From: Stenotrophomonas sp. UBA2302
GTDB lineage: Bacteria > Pseudomonadota > Gammaproteobacteria > Xanthomonadales > Xanthomonadaceae
Direction: 5' to 3'
DNA length: 64,000 nt
Assembly: GCA_002345545.1 (NCBI GenBank)
Contig: DDVW01000072.1
Location: 39,802 to 103,801 of the forward strand
Under the pieces are notes generated by a model. The model made no database searches. It had not been told where the DNA came from and saw nothing but the letters and a program-made list of their open reading frames with translations. Shown piece after piece: positions 48,347 through 58,027 of this stretch (position 1 is its first letter; each line of letters opens with the position of its first letter). Position numbers and translations under genes: made by a program.

Positions 48347-48733
48347 TTACTCGGCGACTTCCTCGGCAACCACGGCCGGACGGTCGACCAGCTCGACATA
48401 GGCCATCGGCGCATTGTCGCCAGCGCGGAAGCCGCACTTGAGCAGGCGCAGGTAGCCACCCGGACGGTTGGCGTAGCGCGGGCCCAGTATGGTGAACAGG
48501 TTGCCCACGGCTTCCTTGTCACGCAGGCGGGCGAACGCCAGACGACGGTTGGCGACCGAGTCGACCTTGGCCAGGGTGATCAGCGGCTCGGCGACGCGGC
48601 GCAGCTCCTTGGCCTTCGGCAGGGTGGTCTTGATCAGCTCGTGCTTGAACAGCGAGGCGGCCATGTTCTTGAACATCGCTTCGCGGTGGGCGCTGGTGCG
48701 GTTGAACTTGCGGCCGGACTTCATGTGACGCAT
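48347..48733 (-). CDS. rplQ: 50S ribosomal protein L17
   Basis: 128 residues. [25 protein letters not shown] and [21 protein letters not shown] are the L17 core, and [14 protein letters not shown] ends it. It binds 23S rRNA near the exit tunnel. It is last in the alpha operon but separated from rpoA by 192 bases that contain a strong hairpin, so its expression may be set apart from rpoA. Confidence 0.97.
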   Translation of the reverse strand: MRHMKSGRKFNRTSAHREAMFKNMAASLFKHELIKTTLPKAKELRRVAEPLITLAKVDSVANRRLAFARLRDKEAVGNLFTILGPRYANRPGGYLRLLKCGFRAGDNAPMAYVELVDRPAVVAEEVAE

Positions 48734-48883
48734 GGGTCTATTCCTTGGTTAATGTTGGGACATTGGACTTCGTTGTCGCCATCCTGGCGTTGCACATGGA
48801 CTGCGGGTGGTCCTGGTCGCCCGTCCTGGTCGACCGGCATCGCGGCCTTGTCAGCTGTCGATGCGGGTACTGCTGAAACAATA

Positions 48884-48913
48884 TTCCCCCGCATGGTCAC
48901 CCATGCGGGGGAA
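48884..48913 (-). terminator. perfect hairpin between rpoA and rplQ
   Basis: A 13-bp perfect stem (TTCCCCCGCATGG with CCATGCGGGGGAA). On the minus strand the loop is GTGA, a GNRA-type tetraloop, and TATTGTTT follows. It starts 13 bases after the rpoA stop. It could terminate a fraction of transcripts before rplQ or be a processing site. The rest of the 48734-48925 gap shows no gene. Confidence 0.65.
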
Positions 48914-48925
48914 CAGGTGTTGCTA

Positions 48926-49924
48926 TCAACCAAGCATGCCGTGAGCGGCGACACCGGCCGGCGGCCAGTTCTCCAGCTTCATGCCCAGCGACAGGCCACG
49001 CTGGGCCAGCACTTCCTTGATCTCGCTCAGCGACTTCTTGCCGAGGTTCGGGGTCTTGAGCAGTTCCACTTCGGTCTTCTGGATCAGATCACCGATGTAG
49101 TAGATGCTCTCGGCCTTCAGGCAGTTGGCCGAACGCACGGTCAACTCCAGATCATCGATCGGGCGCAGCAGCACCGGATCCACGCCCGGGCTCGGCTGCG
49201 TGCTGCCGCCGCGCTCGCGGTGGGTGAAGTCACCGAATACCGACAGCTGGTCGCTGAGGATGTCGGCGGCGGTGCGCACGGCTTCCTCGGCGTCGATCGT
49301 GCCGTTGGTTTCGATATCGATGACCAGCTTGTCCAGGTCGGTACGCTGCTCGACGCGGGCCGCTTCCACGGCATAGGCGACGCGGCGGACCGGCGAGAAC
49401 GAGGCGTCCAGAACCAGGCGACCGATGGCGCGGGTCTCCTCGTCCGGGCGACGACGCGCAGCGGCCGGCTGGTAACCGAAGCCGCGTTCGATCTTCAGGC
49501 GCATGTCGATCGATGCATCCTTGGTCAGGTTGCAGATCACATGGTCGCCGTTGATGACTTCGACGTTGTGGTCGACCTTGATGTCGGCAGCGGTGACAAC
49601 ACCGGGGCCCTGCTTGGACAGGGTCACGGTGGCGCTGTCGCCGGTATGCATACGGACCGCCACATCCTTCAGGTTCAGCAGGACTTCGAGCACGTCCTCC
49701 TGCAGGCCCTCAAGGGTGGTGTACTCGTGCAGCACGCCGTCAATCTCGACTTCGGTAATGGCGAAGCCCGGGATGGACGACAGCAGCACGCGTCGCAGGG
49801 CGTTGCCCAGCGTATGCCCGTAACCACGCTCCAGCGGCTCGATAACGACCTTGGCGCGGGTTTCGGTAAGGCGTTCGATCTGCGGACCGCGAGGGCGCAG
49901 AACCTGGTATGCGGTAACCGTCAT
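48926..49924 (-). CDS. rpoA: DNA-directed RNA polymerase subunit alpha
   Basis: 332 residues. The N-terminal dimerisation domain has [23 protein letters not shown] and [15 protein letters not shown] linker leads to the C-terminal domain with [22 protein letters not shown] and [22 protein letters not shown], which contacts UP elements and activators. The start at 49924 ([13 protein letters not shown]) is 54 bases from the rpsD stop. Confidence 0.98.
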   Translation of the reverse strand: MTVTAYQVLRPRGPQIERLTETRAKVVIEPLERGYGHTLGNALRRVLLSSIPGFAITEVEIDGVLHEYTTLEGLQEDVLEVLLNLKDVAVRMHTGDSATVTLSKQGPGVVTAADIKVDHNVEVINGDHVICNLTKDASIDMRLKIERGFGYQPAAARRRPDEETRAIGRLVLDASFSPVRRVAYAVEAARVEQRTDLDKLVIDIETNGTIDAEEAVRTAADILSDQLSVFGDFTHRERGGSTQPSPGVDPVLLRPIDDLELTVRSANCLKAESIYYIGDLIQKTEVELLKTPNLGKKSLSEIKEVLAQRGLSLGMKLENWPPAGVAAHGMLG

Positions 49925-49978
49925 GTTGCGGGTTCTCCTGCGAACCTCCGGTGCAACCCGGAGGCTCTCCATTGTGAA

Positions 49979-50608
49979 TTACTTCGAATACAACTCGACG
50001 ATCAGCGCTTCGTTGATATCCGCAGGCAGGTCGGCACGATCCGGCACAGCCTTGAAAACGCCGGCGAACTTGCCCGAGTCGACTTCGACCCAGGACGGAC
50101 GCAGATCGTGCTGGGCAGCAACGGTCAGGGCTTCCTGGACGCGCAGCTGCTTGGCAGCCTTCTCGGACAGGGCAACCGCGTCGCCGGCCTTGACCTGGTA
50201 CGAAGCCAGATTCACCGACTTGCCGTTGACCGTGACGCCGCGGTGGCTGACCAGCTGACGGGCAGCCGGACGGGTCACAGCGAAGCCCATGCGGTAGACG
50301 ACGTTGTCCAGACGGGTTTCCAGCAACTGCAGCAGGTTTTCGCCGGTGTTGCCCTTCTTGGTCGAAGCCTTCTTGTAGTAGTTGCGGAACTGGCGCTCCA
50401 GCAGACCGTAGATGCGCTTGACCTTCTGCTTTTCACGCAGCTGGGTGGCGTAGTCGGACAGCTTGCCCTTGCGGGCGGTGGCGCCGTGCTGGCCGGGCTT
50501 CTGCTCCAGCTTGCACTTGGAATCCAACGCGCGGGCCGGGCTCTTCAGAGAGAGGTCGGCGCCTTCGCGGCGGGCGAGCTTACAGGTGGGACCGATATAA
50601 CGAGCCAT
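49979..50608 (-). CDS. rpsD: 30S ribosomal protein S4
   Basis: 209 residues. [21 protein letters not shown] starts the protein; the S4 RNA-binding domain is seen in [40 protein letters not shown]. It nucleates 30S assembly on 16S rRNA and in E. coli represses its own alpha operon. Whether that feedback exists here is not visible. It follows rpsK after 14 bases. Confidence 0.98.
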   Translation of the reverse strand: MARYIGPTCKLARREGADLSLKSPARALDSKCKLEQKPGQHGATARKGKLSDYATQLREKQKVKRIYGLLERQFRNYYKKASTKKGNTGENLLQLLETRLDNVVYRMGFAVTRPAARQLVSHRGVTVNGKSVNLASYQVKAGDAVALSEKAAKQLRVQEALTVAAQHDLRPSWVEVDSGKFAGVFKAVPDRADLPADINEALIVELYSK

Positions 50609-50622
50609 TTCTTATCGCTCCC

Positions 50623-51015
50623 TTAGACGCGACGCTTCTTCGGCGGACGGCACCCGTTGTGCGGGATTGGCGTCACGTCGATGATGTTGGTGATCTTGTA
50701 GCCGACGTTGTTCAACGAACGCACGGCCGACTCACGGCCCGGACCCGGACCCTTGATGCGGACTTCCAGCGACTTCAGGCCGTAATCCAGCGCAGCCTTG
50801 CCGGCCTTTTCGGCGGCAACCTGGGCGGCGAACGGAGTCGACTTGCGCGAACCACGGAAACCGGCGCCACCGGAGGTCGCCCAAGACAGTGCATTGCCCT
50901 GGCGGTCGGTGATGGTCACGATGGTGTTGTTGAACGAAGCGTGGACGTGGGCAACGCCGTCGGTGACGACGCGCTTGATCTTCTTCTTGGTTTTTGCAGC
51001 AGCGGGCTTAGCCAT
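50623..51015 (-). CDS. rpsK: 30S ribosomal protein S11
   Basis: 130 residues. Lys-rich N-terminus ([10 protein letters not shown]), then [42 protein letters not shown] and the C-terminal [18 protein letters not shown]. It forms part of the 30S platform near the mRNA exit. It lies 12 bases after rpsM. Confidence 0.98.
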   Translation of the reverse strand: MAKPAAAKTKKKIKRVVTDGVAHVHASFNNTIVTITDRQGNALSWATSGGAGFRGSRKSTPFAAQVAAEKAGKAALDYGLKSLEVRIKGPGPGRESAVRSLNNVGYKITNIIDVTPIPHNGCRPPKKRRV

Positions 51016-51027
51016 TATTCAGGTCCC

Positions 51028-51384
51028 TTACTTCTTAAGAGCCTTGCGCGGACCCTTGCGGGTGCGTGCATTGGTCTTGGTACGCTGGCCACGCAGCGGC
51101 AGGCCACGACGGTGACGCAGGCCGCGGTAGCAACCCAGGTCCATCAGGCGCTTGATAGCGATACCGATTTCGCGACGCAGGTCGCCTTCGACGATGTACT
51201 TGCCGACTTCGGCGCGCAGGCGCTCGATTTCCGGCTCGGACAGCTCACGGATCTTGGTGGTCGAGGTCACGTTTGCGGCTTCGCAAACCTTCTTCGAACG
51301 GGTACGGCCGATGCCGTAAATGCTTTGCAACCCGACCCAGACGTGCTTCTGGGCTGGCAGGTTGACGCCTGCAATACGCGCCAT
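51028..51384 (-). CDS. rpsM: 30S ribosomal protein S13
   Basis: 118 residues. [30 protein letters not shown], then [40 protein letters not shown]. It sits in the 30S head and contacts P-site tRNA and bridge B1. First gene of the alpha segment here, since rpmJ is absent between secY and rpsM. ATG 51384 is the universal MARIAG start. Confidence 0.98.
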   Translation of the reverse strand: MARIAGVNLPAQKHVWVGLQSIYGIGRTRSKKVCEAANVTSTTKIRELSEPEIERLRAEVGKYIVEGDLRREIGIAIKRLMDLGCYRGLRHRRGLPLRGQRTKTNARTRKGPRKALKK

Positions 51385-51728
51385 GACGCGATTCTCCAGC
51401 TGAGTGATGGCCGAATACGCACCGACAGGCGCGCCGTTCCGGCAGGATGGATCAAAAATGATTAGCGATACAAACAAGGTCCCGGTTTACGTTGATGCCC
51501 AGGGAACACGGAGTTCCAAGGACCCGGCGTGGGGAGTGTGCCCACGCTCCGGCGCCGGATGTGCCTGGCAAAGTCGTACCGCCCTTTGCCGCCCGCGCTA
51601 CTCCTGCGCGGAACAACCACATCACATCCCCACCCGAGACCGCTGCAGGGACCGCCCTTCTGTTTTGAAGACCCCGCCGGGAACCGGCGGAGCCTTCTCG
51701 CTATGAAGCGGAAAGTATAACGGGTGAA
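51385..51728 (-). other. secY-rpsM gap without rpmJ
   Basis: 344 bases with no L36 gene: no frame on either strand encodes the MKVRASVKKLC pattern and its cysteine/histidine zinc ligands. The gap holds a hairpin (51667-51697) near the secY end. A promoter for the alpha segment would be expected in the AT-richer stretch at about 51440-51490, but no consensus pair was found. Confidence 0.6.
51667..51697 (-). terminator. hairpin at the end of the spc operon (after secY)
   Basis: On the minus strand GAAGGCTCCGCCGG pairs with CCGGCGGGGTCTTC. Two positions that mismatch in plus-strand reading become G-U pairs in the minus-strand RNA, giving a continuous 14-bp stem with a 3-base loop. There is no T-tract, so it may mark a processing site or a factor-dependent end. 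Confidence 0.6.
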
Positions 51729-53084
51729 TCAGCCGCGTGCAAAACCGCCGCGGTTGCCGCCCTTCAGGTTGGCCTTCTTCAACAGGCTCTCGTACTGGTG
51801 CGACATCAGGTGCGCCTGGATCTGGGCGATGAAATCCATCACCACCACCACCACGATCAGCAGCGAGGTGCCGCCGAAGTAGAACGAGGCATTGAGCTGC
51901 GTGCGCATGATTTCCGGCAGCAGGCAGACGATGACCACGTAAGCGGCACCGGCGGCCGTCAGCCGGGTCAACACGCTATCGACATACTCGGCCGTGGCCT
52001 TGCCCGGACGGATACCCGGGATCAGCGCACCGGACTTCTTCAGGTTGTCGGCGGTTTCCTGCGAGTTGAACACCAGCGCGGTGTAGAAGAAGGAGAAACC
52101 GATGATCAGACCGGCAAACACGATCATGTGCAGCGGCTCGCCAGGACCCAGCGAGTTGGCGATCTTCTGCAACCAGGTGGCCGAACTGGCCTGGCCGGAC
52201 CACTGCGCCAGGGTTGCCGGGAAGGCAAGGATGCTCGAGGCGAAGATCGCCGGGATCACACCCGCCATGTTCAGCTTCAGCGGCAGGAACGAGGTCTGGT
52301 TCATGTAGGCATTACGGCCACCCTGGCGGCGGGCGTAATTGACGGTGATGCGGCGCTGGCCGCGCTCGACGAACACCACGAAATAGGTGAAGACCAGCAC
52401 CAGCAGGACGATCATCAACAGCGCGATGAAGCTCATGTTGCCTTCGCGGAAGGCCTCGATCGTCTGGATAACCGCCGAGGGCAGGCCCGCGACGATGCCG
52501 GCGAAGATGATCAGCGAGACACCGTTGCCGATACCGCGCTCGGTCACCTGCTCACCGACCCACATCAGGAAGATGGTGCCGGCAGTCAATGCGATCACCG
52601 CAGTCAGGACGAAGCCCAGACCCGGCGCATACACCACCGGTGCACCGCCCGGCGAAACCTGGTTCTGCAGCGCCATGGCGATACTGCCGCCCTGCACGAC
52701 CGCCAGCAACACCGCGCCGATGCGCGAATACTGCGTGATCTTGCGCCGGCCGGACTCACCCTCCTTCTGCAGCGCCTTGAGCGCCGGGAAGATGTGGACC
52801 GCCAGCTGCATCACGATCGATGCCGAGATATACGGCATCACGTTCAACGCGAAAATACTGAAACGGTGCAGGGCGCCGCCCGAGAACATGTTGAACATGT
52901 CCACGATACCGCCGCCCTGCGCCTGCATCAGCGCAAGCATGGCATCGGGATTGACGCCTGGCACCGGCACATAGCAGCCGATGCGATAGACGAGCAATGC
53001 CCCGACTACGAACAGAAGACGCTGGCGAAGTTCCGTGAACTTGCCGATCCCGCCCGCGAGGTTACCGATGCCAGCTTGCGCCAT
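51729..53084 (-). CDS. secY: protein translocase subunit SecY
   Basis: 451 residues with ten membrane helices. YVPVPGVNP plug region, [14 protein letters not shown], the cytoplasmic loop [21 protein letters not shown] and [15 protein letters not shown] are the SecY signatures. It forms the channel of the general secretion pathway with SecE and SecG in the inner membrane. The start at 53084 is 7 bases after the rplO stop, and it ends the spc operon. Confidence 0.97.
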   Translation of the reverse strand: MAQAGIGNLAGGIGKFTELRQRLLFVVGALLVYRIGCYVPVPGVNPDAMLALMQAQGGGIVDMFNMFSGGALHRFSIFALNVMPYISASIVMQLAVHIFPALKALQKEGESGRRKITQYSRIGAVLLAVVQGGSIAMALQNQVSPGGAPVVYAPGLGFVLTAVIALTAGTIFLMWVGEQVTERGIGNGVSLIIFAGIVAGLPSAVIQTIEAFREGNMSFIALLMIVLLVLVFTYFVVFVERGQRRITVNYARRQGGRNAYMNQTSFLPLKLNMAGVIPAIFASSILAFPATLAQWSGQASSATWLQKIANSLGPGEPLHMIVFAGLIIGFSFFYTALVFNSQETADNLKKSGALIPGIRPGKATAEYVDSVLTRLTAAGAAYVVIVCLLPEIMRTQLNASFYFGGTSLLIVVVVVMDFIAQIQAHLMSHQYESLLKKANLKGGNRGGFARG

Positions 53085-53091
53085 GTTCCCG

Positions 53092-53535
53092 TTACTCCTG
53101 TACGCTGCCGCCGGCAGCTTCGATCGCAGCCTTGGCGCCGGCGGTAGCCGCAACACCCTTCAGGGTGAACGCCTTGGTCAGCTCGCCCTTCAGGACGATC
53201 TTGGCCTTCTTGGCGGTGGACGGGACCAGCTTGGCGGCACGCAGTGCGGCGAAGTCGATCTCACCCGCTTCCAGACGGTCCAGGTGGTAGGACAGCACTT
53301 CAGCGGTGTCCTTGGCCGTACGGGAAACAAAGCCGATCTTCGGCAGACGGCGCTGCATCGGGGTCTGGCCGCCTTCGAAGCCGGCCTTGATCTTGCCCTT
53401 GCCCGAACGTGCGAACGAGCCCTTGTGGCCGCGACCGGCGGTCTTGCCCAGGCCCGAGCCGATACCGCGACCGACGCGGGTGCGCTCGGTGCGGGCGCCC
53501 GGTGCCGGGCTGAGGTCATTGAGACGCAAAGTCAT
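53092..53535 (-). CDS. rplO: 50S ribosomal protein L15
   Basis: 147 residues. [37 protein letters not shown] is the L15 N-terminus, and [14 protein letters not shown] follows. A late 23S rRNA-binding assembly protein. Next to rpmD (6 bases) and secY (7 bases), the conserved spc order. Confidence 0.97.
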   Translation of the reverse strand: MTLRLNDLSPAPGARTERTRVGRGIGSGLGKTAGRGHKGSFARSGKGKIKAGFEGGQTPMQRRLPKIGFVSRTAKDTAEVLSYHLDRLEAGEIDFAALRAAKLVPSTAKKAKIVLKGELTKAFTLKGVAATAGAKAAIEAAGGSVQE

Positions 53536-53541
53536 GATCGA

Positions 53542-53733
53542 TTACTCCTCAACCTTGACGAGGTACTGGACCTTGTTGATCAGGCCGCGTACCTGCGGGC
53601 TGTCCTTCAGTTCACGCACATCGTTGAGTTTGTTCAGGCCCAGCGCACGCACCGACAGGCGGTGGCGCGACTGGGTTCCACGCAGGCCGCGCACCAGGCG
53701 CACCTTGACGGTCTTGCCGGCATCACTTGCCAT
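53542..53733 (-). CDS. rpmD: 50S ribosomal protein L30
   Basis: 63 residues. [30 protein letters not shown] is the L30 motif. It binds 23S rRNA on the outside of the 50S subunit. Its start overlaps the end of rpsE by 11 bases, indicating translational coupling. Confidence 0.96.
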   Translation of the reverse strand: MASDAGKTVKVRLVRGLRGTQSRHRLSVRALGLNKLNDVRELKDSPQVRGLINKVQYLVKVEE

Positions 53734-54268
53734 GATTCAGATCCTCCACCTTCTTGCCGCGCTTGGCCGCAATGCGGGCCGGCGACTGCACGCCTGCCAG
53801 ACCCTTCACGGTGGCACGCACCAGGTTGATCGGGTTGCGCGAACCGGTGGCCTTGGCCAGCACGTCCTTCACACCAACCGCTTCCAGCACGGCGCGCATG
53901 GCACCACCGGCGATCACACCGGTACCTTCCGAGGCAGGCTGCATGAACACACGCGCCGCACCGTGGCCGTCCTTGACGGTATGCCACAGCGTGCCGTTGT
54001 TCAGATCAACGCTGACCATCTTCTTGCGGGCCTGCTCCATCGACTTCTGGATGGCGACCGGCACTTCGCGCGCCTTGCCATAGCCGAAGCCGACCTTGCC
54101 TTCGCCATCACCGACCACGGTCAGTGCGGTGAAGGTGAACTGGCGGCCACCCTTGACGGTCTTGCTGACGCGGTTGACCGCGACCAGCTTTTCGATCATG
54201 CCGTCGTCGACTTTTTCTTCGCGGTTGCGATCGCGATCGCGACCCCGCGGCTGACGTTCTTCTGCCAT
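53723..54268 (-). CDS. rpsE: 30S ribosomal protein S5
   Basis: 181 residues. A basic, Arg/Asp-rich N-terminal extension ([22 protein letters not shown]) precedes the double-stranded RNA-binding and S5 C-terminal domains ([58 protein letters not shown]). It takes part in decoding accuracy. Unusually, 157 bases containing a hairpin separate it from rplR, which normally abuts it. Confidence 0.97.
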   Translation of the reverse strand: MAEERQPRGRDRDRNREEKVDDGMIEKLVAVNRVSKTVKGGRQFTFTALTVVGDGEGKVGFGYGKAREVPVAIQKSMEQARKKMVSVDLNNGTLWHTVKDGHGAARVFMQPASEGTGVIAGGAMRAVLEAVGVKDVLAKATGSRNPINLVRATVKGLAGVQSPARIAAKRGKKVEDLNHGK

Positions 54269-54393
54269 TTCGATTCCTTGATTGATTGGATATGTACGGC
54301 TCGGGGCCGCTTATGGTTGTGAAGTGACGCTTTGACCCACCAGCCACTGCAGAAGAATGGAAGGTGTCCGCCAGCAACCCCTGACGGCAGGAA

Positions 54394-54417
54394 GGAAGAG
54401 CCCCGCGGGGCCCTTCC
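54394..54417 (-). terminator. hairpin between rplR and rpsE
   Basis: The minus-strand RNA folds GGAAGGGCCCC/GGGGCTCTTCC as a continuous stem with one G-U pair; the same position is an A-C mismatch on the plus strand. It begins about 8 bases after the rplR stop and is followed by TTCCTG. It looks like an attenuator or RNase site inside the operon. The rest of the 157-base gap shows no gene. Confidence 0.6.
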
Positions 54418-54425
54418 CTTTCAAC

Positions 54426-54779
54426 TTAGAACTGCAGACCGCCTTCGCGGGCTGCATCGGCCAGCGCCTTGATGCGGCCGTGGTAGCGGTAACCCGAGCG
54501 GTCGAAAGCGACCTTCTCGATACCGGCAGCCTTGGCGCGCTCGGCGATGATCTTGCCGACCTTGGCAGCGGCGTCGCAGTTCTTGCCGTTCTTCAGACCT
54601 TCCTTGACCTCGGCCTGGGCGGTATTGGCCGAAGCCAGCACCTTGGAGCCATCGGCAGTGAAGACCTGCGCGTACAGATGCTGGCCGGTACGCAGAACCG
54701 ACAGGCGCGCCACACCGAGGGTACGGATGTGTGCACGGGTCGACTTGGCGCGACGCAGACGGGCAATGTTCTTGTTCAT
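54426..54779 (-). CDS. rplR: 50S ribosomal protein L18
   Basis: 117 residues. [19 protein letters not shown] and [15 protein letters not shown], and at the C-terminus [28 protein letters not shown]. It binds 5S rRNA with L5 in the central protuberance. It lies 33 bases after rplF. Confidence 0.97.
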   Translation of the reverse strand: MNKNIARLRRAKSTRAHIRTLGVARLSVLRTGQHLYAQVFTADGSKVLASANTAQAEVKEGLKNGKNCDAAAKVGKIIAERAKAAGIEKVAFDRSGYRYHGRIKALADAAREGGLQF

Positions 54780-54812
54780 GTTCTTTATCCTCGAAAGCTG
54801 AAGACCTTGGAA

Positions 54813-55340
54813 TTAGGCCTTCTTGGCTTCCTTGCGAATGATGACTTCACCGGCGTACTTCACACCCTTGCCCTTGTAGGGCTCCGGCGGACGGAAGCCA
54901 CGGATCTTGGCGGCGACTTCACCGACAACCTGCTTGTCAGCGCCCTGGACCAGCACTTCGGTCTGGGTCGGGGTCGACAGGGTGATGCCTTCCGGCGCCA
55001 CGAACACGACAGGATGCGAGAAACCCAGCGACAGGTTCAGGTCCTTGCCCTGCATGGCAGCGCGGTAACCCACGCCGACCAGCTCCAGCTTCTTCTCGAA
55101 GCCTTCGGACACGCCGTGCACCATGTTGGCGAGGATCGAACGAACGGTGCCGGTCAGCGCATCGAAGGAAATATCCTTCGGGCTCAGCGTGGCAACGCCA
55201 TTGTCGAGGGTGATTTCAACACCAGCGGACTTGTTCAGCGACAGGGCACCCTTCGGGCCCTTCACGCTCACGGTTTCCGGCTGGATGGCCAGCTCAACGC
55301 CCTTGGGCAGATTGATCGGCTTTTTGGCTACGCGGGACAT
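54813..55340 (-). CDS. rplF: 50S ribosomal protein L6
   Basis: 175 residues. [20 protein letters not shown] and [12 protein letters not shown], then the C-terminal RNA motif [21 protein letters not shown]. It binds helix 97 of 23S rRNA near the factor site. It starts 15 bases after the rpsH stop. Confidence 0.98.
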   Translation of the reverse strand: MSRVAKKPINLPKGVELAIQPETVSVKGPKGALSLNKSAGVEITLDNGVATLSPKDISFDALTGTVRSILANMVHGVSEGFEKKLELVGVGYRAAMQGKDLNLSLGFSHPVVFVAPEGITLSTPTQTEVLVQGADKQVVGEVAAKIRGFRPPEPYKGKGVKYAGEVIIRKEAKKA

Positions 55341-55355
55341 AGTGGACTCCTTCCC

Positions 55356-55754
55356 TTAAGCCACGAAGCACAGGACTTCGCCGCCGACGCCCAACTGGCG
55401 CGCCTGCGCATCGGTCATGATGCCCTTGGAGGTGGAAATGATGGCAACGCCCAGGCCGTTGAGGACCTTCGGCAGATCGGACTTGCCACGGTACTGGCGC
55501 AGACCCGAACGCGAGAAGCGCTTCAGGGTCGCGATGACCGGCTTGCCTTCGAAATACTTCAGGACGATTTCGAGTTCGGCCTTGTTGTTTTCGATGTTGG
55601 TAACGCGCAGGTCGGTGATGTAACCCTCGTCCTTCAGGACCTGGGCAATGGCCACCTTGACCTTGGAGGACGGCGCCTTCACCGTCTGCTTGCCAACCGC
55701 GGCCGCATTCTTGATGCGGACCAGCAGGTCGGCGATGGGATCAGTCATGCTCAT
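55356..55754 (-). CDS. rpsH: 30S ribosomal protein S8
   Basis: 132 residues from ATG 55754 ([17 protein letters not shown]); a second ATG follows two codons later (55748). AAAGGT lies 8 bases upstream of the first. The C-terminus carries the RNA-binding [26 protein letters not shown]. In E. coli S8 represses the spc operon. A 213-base gap with a terminator and a TATAAT box separates it from rpsN, so it may open its own transcription unit. Confidence 0.97.
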   Translation of the reverse strand: MSMTDPIADLLVRIKNAAAVGKQTVKAPSSKVKVAIAQVLKDEGYITDLRVTNIENNKAELEIVLKYFEGKPVIATLKRFSRSGLRQYRGKSDLPKVLNGLGVAIISTSKGIMTDAQARQLGVGGEVLCFVA

Positions 55755-55867
55755 GTAGATACCTTTGAGTGCACCGATATCCGCTTTCGCGAAAATCTCG
55801 TGTTGTCCTGGAATGGGCCAGGGCCCTACCGCACCGGCCAGCCGGCTTCCGACAGGCAAGGAGCGGA

Positions 55868-55873
55868 ATTATA
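55868..55873 (-). promoter_or_regulatory. TATAAT box upstream of rpsH
   Basis: A perfect TATAAT on the minus strand begins 8 bases after the terminator stem at 55882-55901. Transcription from it would start near 55861 and give about a 107-base leader for rpsH. No consensus -35 is present at 16-18 bases, so its use as a promoter is inferred. Confidence 0.45.
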
Positions 55874-55881
55874 CGACAAAA

Positions 55882-55901
55882 AGTCCGACTTGCGTCGGAC
55901 T
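55882..55901 (-). terminator. intrinsic terminator inside the spc operon (rpsN-rpsH)
   Basis: On the minus strand AGTCCGAC pairs perfectly with GTCGGACT around a GCAA (GNRA) tetraloop, followed by TTTTTG. This is a compact but complete rho-independent terminator form. It lies 66 bases after the rpsN stop, where the classical spc operon continues without interruption. Confidence 0.75.
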
Positions 55902-55935
55902 CTTCGCATCATCTTCAGGTCGCCCCGCCGATGAA

Positions 55936-55961
55936 CCGTCCGGGCCTGGCGGCCCGGACGG
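55936..55961 (-). terminator. GC-rich hairpin directly after rpsN
   Basis: A perfect 11-bp stem CCGTCCGGGCC/GGCCCGGACGG with a 4-base loop, 6 bases after the rpsN stop. It precedes the terminator at 55882-55901 by 34 bases, so rpsN ends in a tandem hairpin pair. Confidence 0.6.
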
Positions 55962-55967
55962 ACTTTC

Positions 55968-56273
55968 TTACCAGCTCGCCTTGCGCAGGCCCGGCACGTC
56001 GCCGCGCATGGTGGCTTCGCGCAGCTTGTTGCGGCCCAGGCCGAACTTGCTGTACACAGCACGCGGACGGCCCGACAGGGCACAACGCGTGGTCTGGCGG
56101 CACGGCGAGGAGTCACGCGGCAGCTTGGAGAGCTTGGCGGCAGCGTCAACCTTCTCCTCGTAGCTCGCATCCACGGAGGAGACGATCTTCTTCAGAGCCG
56201 CACGCTTGTCGGCGTACTTGGTAGCCAGCTTCTTCCGCTTGATGTCGCGGTTGACCATGGAGGTCTTTGCCAT
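55968..56273 (-). CDS. rpsN: 30S ribosomal protein S14
   Basis: 101 residues, the long form lacking the zinc CxxC pairs. [28 protein letters not shown], and [39 protein letters not shown] at the C-terminus. It belongs to the 30S head. It follows rplE after 18 bases. Confidence 0.97.
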   Translation of the reverse strand: MAKTSMVNRDIKRKKLATKYADKRAALKKIVSSVDASYEEKVDAAAKLSKLPRDSSPCRQTTRCALSGRPRAVYSKFGLGRNKLREATMRGDVPGLRKASW

Positions 56274-56291
56274 TTCGGTTTCCTCGACGAA

Positions 56292-56834
56292 TCAGTTACG
56301 GAACGGGAACTTGAACGCTGCGAGCAGCGCCTTCGCTTCCGCGTCGGTCTTGGCGGTGGTGGTGATGGCGATATCCATGCCGCGGATCGCATCGACGGCG
56401 TCGAAGTCGATTTCCGGGAAGATGATCTGTTCCTTCACACCCATGTTGTAGTTGCCACGACCGTCGAACGAACGACCCGACACACCGCGGAAGTCACGCA
56501 CGCGCGGCAGCGAGATGTTGATCAGGCGATCCAGGAACTCGAACATGGTGTCACGACGCAAGGTGACCTTGCAGCCGATCGGCCAGCCATCACGGATCTT
56601 GAACGAGGCCACCGACACGCGCGACTTGGTGATGATCGGCTTCTGACCGGTGATCTTGGTCATGTCGGCGACGGCGTTCTCCAGAACCTTCTTGTTGGTG
56701 GCCGCTTCGCCCACACCCATGTTCAGGGTGATCTTGACGAGCTTCGGCACTTCCATCGGGTTCTTGTAGCCGAACTGCTTGGTCAGCGCCGGCACCACTT
56801 CGTCTTTGTAGAACTTTTCGAGACGGGAATTCAT
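56292..56834 (-). CDS. rplE: 50S ribosomal protein L5
   Basis: 180 residues. [50 protein letters not shown], and [27 protein letters not shown]. It binds 5S rRNA and contacts P-site tRNA and the 30S head. It lies 11 bases after rplX. Confidence 0.98.
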   Translation of the reverse strand: MNSRLEKFYKDEVVPALTKQFGYKNPMEVPKLVKITLNMGVGEAATNKKVLENAVADMTKITGQKPIITKSRVSVASFKIRDGWPIGCKVTLRRDTMFEFLDRLINISLPRVRDFRGVSGRSFDGRGNYNMGVKEQIIFPEIDFDAVDAIRGMDIAITTTAKTDAEAKALLAAFKFPFRN

Positions 56835-56845
56835 TCGATCATTCC

Positions 56846-57163
56846 TCAGGCGTCGAGCGCCTCACCGCTGGAGCGGAACACACGCAGTTTGCGTCCATCC
56901 TCCAGCACCTTGAAGCCAACGCGCTCGCCCTTGCCGGTAGCCGGGTTCAGGACATTCACGTTGGAGATATGGATCGAAGCTTCACGCTCGACCACGCCGC
57001 CGGCGATGCCCGCCTGCGGGTTCGGCTTGGTGTGGCGCTTGACGATGTTCACGTTGGCGACGACCACGCGGTCGCCGTCGACGCGGACGACTTCGCCCTG
57101 CTTGCCCTTGTCCTTGCCGGTGTTGACGACGACCTGGTCGCCCTTCTTGATACGGTTAGCCAT
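56846..57163 (-). CDS. rplX: 50S ribosomal protein L24
   Basis: 105 residues. The KOW motif is [56 protein letters not shown] follows. An assembly initiator protein binding the 5' end of 23S rRNA. It lies 16 bases after rplN. Confidence 0.98.
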   Translation of the reverse strand: MANRIKKGDQVVVNTGKDKGKQGEVVRVDGDRVVVANVNIVKRHTKPNPQAGIAGGVVEREASIHISNVNVLNPATGKGERVGFKVLEDGRKLRVFRSSGEALDA

Positions 57164-57179
57164 GATTATCTCCTGGCGC

Positions 57180-57548
57180 TCACAGAACTTCGGGAGCGAG
57201 CGAGACGATCTTCATGAACTTCTCAGTACGAAGTTCACGGGTCACCGGCCCGAAGATGCGGGTGCCGATCGGCTCTTGCTTGCTGTTCAGCAGGACAGCG
57301 GCGTTGCCGTCGAAACGGATCAGCGAACCGTCGGCGCGACGCACACCCTTGCGGGTACGCACCACGACGGCGTCATACACTTCACCCTTCTTGACCTTGC
57401 CGCGCGGGATCGCATCCTTCACGGTGACCTTGATGATGTCACCGATGTGTGCGTAACGGCGCTTCGAGCCGCCCAACACCTTGATGCACATCACTTCCTT
57501 GGCACCGGAGTTGTCAGCGACGTCGAGGTAGCTCTGCATCTGAATCAT
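57180..57548 (-). CDS. rplN: 50S ribosomal protein L14
   Basis: 122 residues. [48 protein letters not shown] is the universal L14 N-terminus. It forms intersubunit bridge B8. It lies 12 bases after rpsQ. Confidence 0.98.
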   Translation of the reverse strand: MIQMQSYLDVADNSGAKEVMCIKVLGGSKRRYAHIGDIIKVTVKDAIPRGKVKKGEVYDAVVVRTRKGVRRADGSLIRFDGNAAVLLNSKQEPIGTRIFGPVTRELRTEKFMKIVSLAPEVL

Positions 57549-57560
57549 GATTCAGGCTCC

Positions 57561-57830
57561 TTATTTCGCTGCGCGGGTGATGATTTCCACCACACGCCAG
57601 TTCTTGGTCTTGGACAGCGGAGCAATCTCGGTCACGCGCACGAAATCACCTTCATTGCAGGTGTTTTCGGCGTCGTGTGCGTGCAGCTTGGTCGAGCGCT
57701 TGATGTACTTGCCGTACAGGGCGTGCTTGACCTGGCGCTCCACCAACACGGTGACCGTCTTGTCCATCTTGTTGCTGACGACACGGCCTTCGACCGTGCG
57801 CAGCGTCTTGCTTGCGTTGTTTTCGCTCAT
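57561..57830 (-). CDS. rpsQ: 30S ribosomal protein S17
   Basis: 89 residues from ATG 57830. [26 protein letters not shown] and [26 protein letters not shown] are the OB-fold core. An in-frame ATG at 57839 overlaps the Shine-Dalgarno AAGGA, which sits at the right distance from 57830, so the shorter form is chosen. It binds the 5' domain of 16S rRNA. Confidence 0.96.
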   Translation of the reverse strand: MSENNASKTLRTVEGRVVSNKMDKTVTVLVERQVKHALYGKYIKRSTKLHAHDAENTCNEGDFVRVTEIAPLSKTKNWRVVEIITRAAK

Positions 57831-57841
57831 AGCAGCCATCC

Positions 57842-58027
57842 TTACTTCGTGCTGCCGATCAGGTGCTTGACGCGAGCGATCTCGCGGCGCACCCGGCGGG
57901 TTTCGTGGGTCTTCGGCAGCTGGCCGGTGGCAGCCTGCATGCGGAGCGAGAACTGCTCCTTGCGCAGATCCACCAGGTGGGCCTTCAGTTCGTCAGCCGA
58001 CTTTTCGCGGAGTTGTTTGATGTCCAT
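57842..58027 (-). CDS. rpmC: 50S ribosomal protein L29
   Basis: 61 residues. [37 protein letters not shown] is the helical hairpin of L29. It lies at the peptide exit tunnel next to L23, where SRP and trigger factor dock. Its ATG overlaps the rplP stop by one base. Confidence 0.97.
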   Translation of the reverse strand: MDIKQLREKSADELKAHLVDLRKEQFSLRMQAATGQLPKTHETRRVRREIARVKHLIGSTK

